From Odontesthes bonariensis (Eukaryota; Chordata; Actinopteri; Atheriniformes; Atherinopsidae): a DNA stretch of 64,000 nucleotides. The notes beneath the pieces were generated by a model that ran no database searches, was not told the origin of the DNA, and saw only the letters and a list, made by a program, of their open reading frames with translations. Positions 62,820 through 64,000 of the stretch are shown here, piece after piece (within the stretch, counting starts at the first letter, position 1; every line of letters begins with the position of its first letter). The stretch spans positions 16,415,965 through 16,479,964 of the forward strand of contig NC_134514.1 in assembly GCF_027942865.1 (NCBI RefSeq), in the 5' to 3' direction. A program made the translations under genes and the position numbers.

Positions 62820-63661
62820 CTGAAACAAGAAACATCAGAAAATTGCAGGTTGTTTAGTTATTTAATGTAACCACCAGAGGGCGCTGTAAATTCACCTCGT
62901 AAGGTGTGCAGCAGAAAGTTCAATTTGATCAGCATCCTCAAATAAAACCATATCTTCTTAAAGCACTTTAAGTAAACAACCATAACATTACAGTTTAACC
63001 TATTCTTTTTAACTTATTTCTAACATGAATCTGAAATGTTTTGGCTTTCTTGTAAATGCTTATGCAGCTGTAAAACTATTTGGTGCAATGCCAAGAAAAT
63101 CATAAGCATCTCGGTGGTACTTAGTGGTCACATCGTGTAACTCTAATAGTGTGTTTGGATTTCTCTTTTTTCTTTAGGTGAAAGTTAATTATAGAAAACC
63201 CACTAACCTTTGGGTTCTTTTAATTTAAATTTAAATTTATATTGATTTTATTGTCTGTTAGCTGATAAGATGTAGGTCCCGTCACCAGGCATTGATGGCC
63301 AAAGGTGAATTTAAAGCCAAAGGTCAGCCTGCTCACCGTGTATCCCTCCGCGTCCTGTGCGAGTCGTGCCTTAACTCCTGTTTTCAAACACTGTATCATC
63401 ATTATTGATGGTAAAATTACTCTTTTCATACATAAGAGGTTATGACATGATTAAAATTCAACGGTCCCTTTAGAAGGCGACCCGCTGTGTCCCGTCTGAC
63501 CTGGTGACGTCCGTGACGCGCGCTCTCTGCCGGCGGTTCTTGAACCAGTTGCTGACCTGGGTGGCTGTGAGGCCGGTGGCCTCTGCCAGCTCCCGCTTCT
63601 CCTGGGTGGAAGGATAAGGCTGACGATGGTACCACTCCTTGAGTATACTCCTGGATTTCTC
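62657..63661 (-). CDS. SIX-family homeobox gene, partial (last two coding exons; 5' part outside the window)
   Basis: The upstream exon encodes the SIX homeodomain from the end of helix 1 ([44 protein letters not shown]). The downstream exon gives a short tail. SIX proteins are DNA-binding transcription factors that act with EYA. The [19 protein letters not shown] sequence is of the Six1/2 type, not Six4/5 (KRNLAKITGLSLTQ) nor Six3/6. Next to qpctl on a 19q13-like block this suggests the fish gene six9, which stands where mammals keep only SIX5; that name is an inference. The SIX domain and helix 1 start should lie beyond 64000. Oddities: an intron inside the homeodomain, RQRAR where RQRDR is usual, and a tail of only about 55 residues. 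Confidence 0.75.
62871..62885 (+). promoter_or_regulatory. CTCF-like motif, plus orientation
   Basis: CCACCAGAGGGCGCT is essentially the textbook CTCF core. It lies in the last intron of the SIX gene, about 300 bp from the qpctl 3' end. Binding is inferred. Confidence 0.55.
63501..63661 (-). CDS. SIX-family gene, homeodomain exon
   Basis: On the minus strand, acceptor TTTCTAAACAG opens GAG AAA TCC (EKS). Recognition helix [13 protein letters not shown] is intact, with the WFKNRR core typical of SIX factors. Donor GTCAGA follows a phase-2 AG. Reading through the donor instead would add SDGTQRVAF and stop at 63470-63472. The sequence before GAG encodes nothing like the expected YCFK, so an intron there is preferred. 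Confidence 0.8.
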
Positions 63662-64000
63662 CTGTTTAGAAATTTGATATCTTAAGTGAAGTCAGACTTT
63701 AAAACCGTTTAAATCACTCTCAAAACTCACAGAAAAACTAAAGGTTTAGGCTGTGCTGTTTATTTTATTTAACCAGGTGTTGCAATTAAACACTTTGTCC
63801 CTCAGGAATATGTTTAATCTGTTAGTGTCTGCAGGCCACAAGAAGGAGAAGGTGTACTCTTTGTTTGGCCTTAAAATAATTAATCTCTTCTCAGGTGAAA
63901 CCTAATTAGGTGGAGCATATTTGGTCATTTGTTTTTTTCCGGTTGCTAGTTCTGAAAACACTATAGAGGTACTCTGCTTTTTAATCACTGTTGTGCCTTT
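63662..64000 (-). other. SIX-family gene intron, to the window edge
   Basis: AT-rich. No SIX-domain exon was recognised on the minus strand, so the 5' part of the gene should be further right. Confidence 0.6.

Overview
The window is vertebrate nuclear DNA, almost certainly from a ray-finned (teleost, probably percomorph) fish. The genes are split by GT-AG introns and their products align end to end with vertebrate families. Intron and intergenic DNA is AT-rich and carries typical fish repeats: a hAT element with 8-bp target duplications, a nested tRNA-derived SINE, TTAA-flanked MITEs, a decayed Tc1/mariner copy, a LINE reverse-transcriptase scrap and (CA)n microsatellites. No prokaryotic or viral system was found.

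Layout. Positions 1-26714 hold no convincing protein-coding exon. This is the upstream region, or a long 5' intron, of the next gene, with scattered repeats. Positions 26715-~51765 (+) are sipa1l3, a RapGAP/PDZ/coiled-coil scaffold of the SPAR family. Its coding sequence was rebuilt here as 22 exons joining in frame to 1768 residues, followed by a ~3 kb 3' UTR. Positions ~51870-56500+ (-) are rrm1, the large subunit of class I ribonucleotide reductase: four coding exons, 790 residues, with 84% of the protein in a single 1982-bp exon. Positions 58446-~62580 (+) are qpctl, a Golgi-type glutaminyl cyclase: seven exons, 395 residues. Positions ~62580-63661 (-) are the last two coding exons of a SIX-family homeobox gene that continues past the right edge.

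How the genes relate. They do not form a pathway. Human SIPA1L3, QPCTL and SIX5 all lie on 19q13, so most of the block looks like old synteny; RRM1 lies on 11p15 in human and is the outsider. sipa1l3 and rrm1 are tail-to-tail with predicted polyadenylation signals ~140 bp apart. qpctl and the SIX gene are tail-to-tail with opposing signals ~35 bp apart. rrm1 and qpctl are divergent, ~1.9 kb apart between start codons. CTCF-like motifs point leftward in the 3' half of sipa1l3 and rightward around qpctl, with the switch over rrm1.

The observations most worth checking are the near-intronless rrm1 body, the 93-bp stop-free intron of sipa1l3 that would be translated in frame if retained, the CTCF-like polarity switch, the NF-Y/E2F-type rrm1 promoter, the intron inside the SIX homeodomain, and a 56-codon ORF at 12160-12330. 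Exon borders come from reading splice signals and phases by eye, plus recall of the human proteins; no alignment or search was run.
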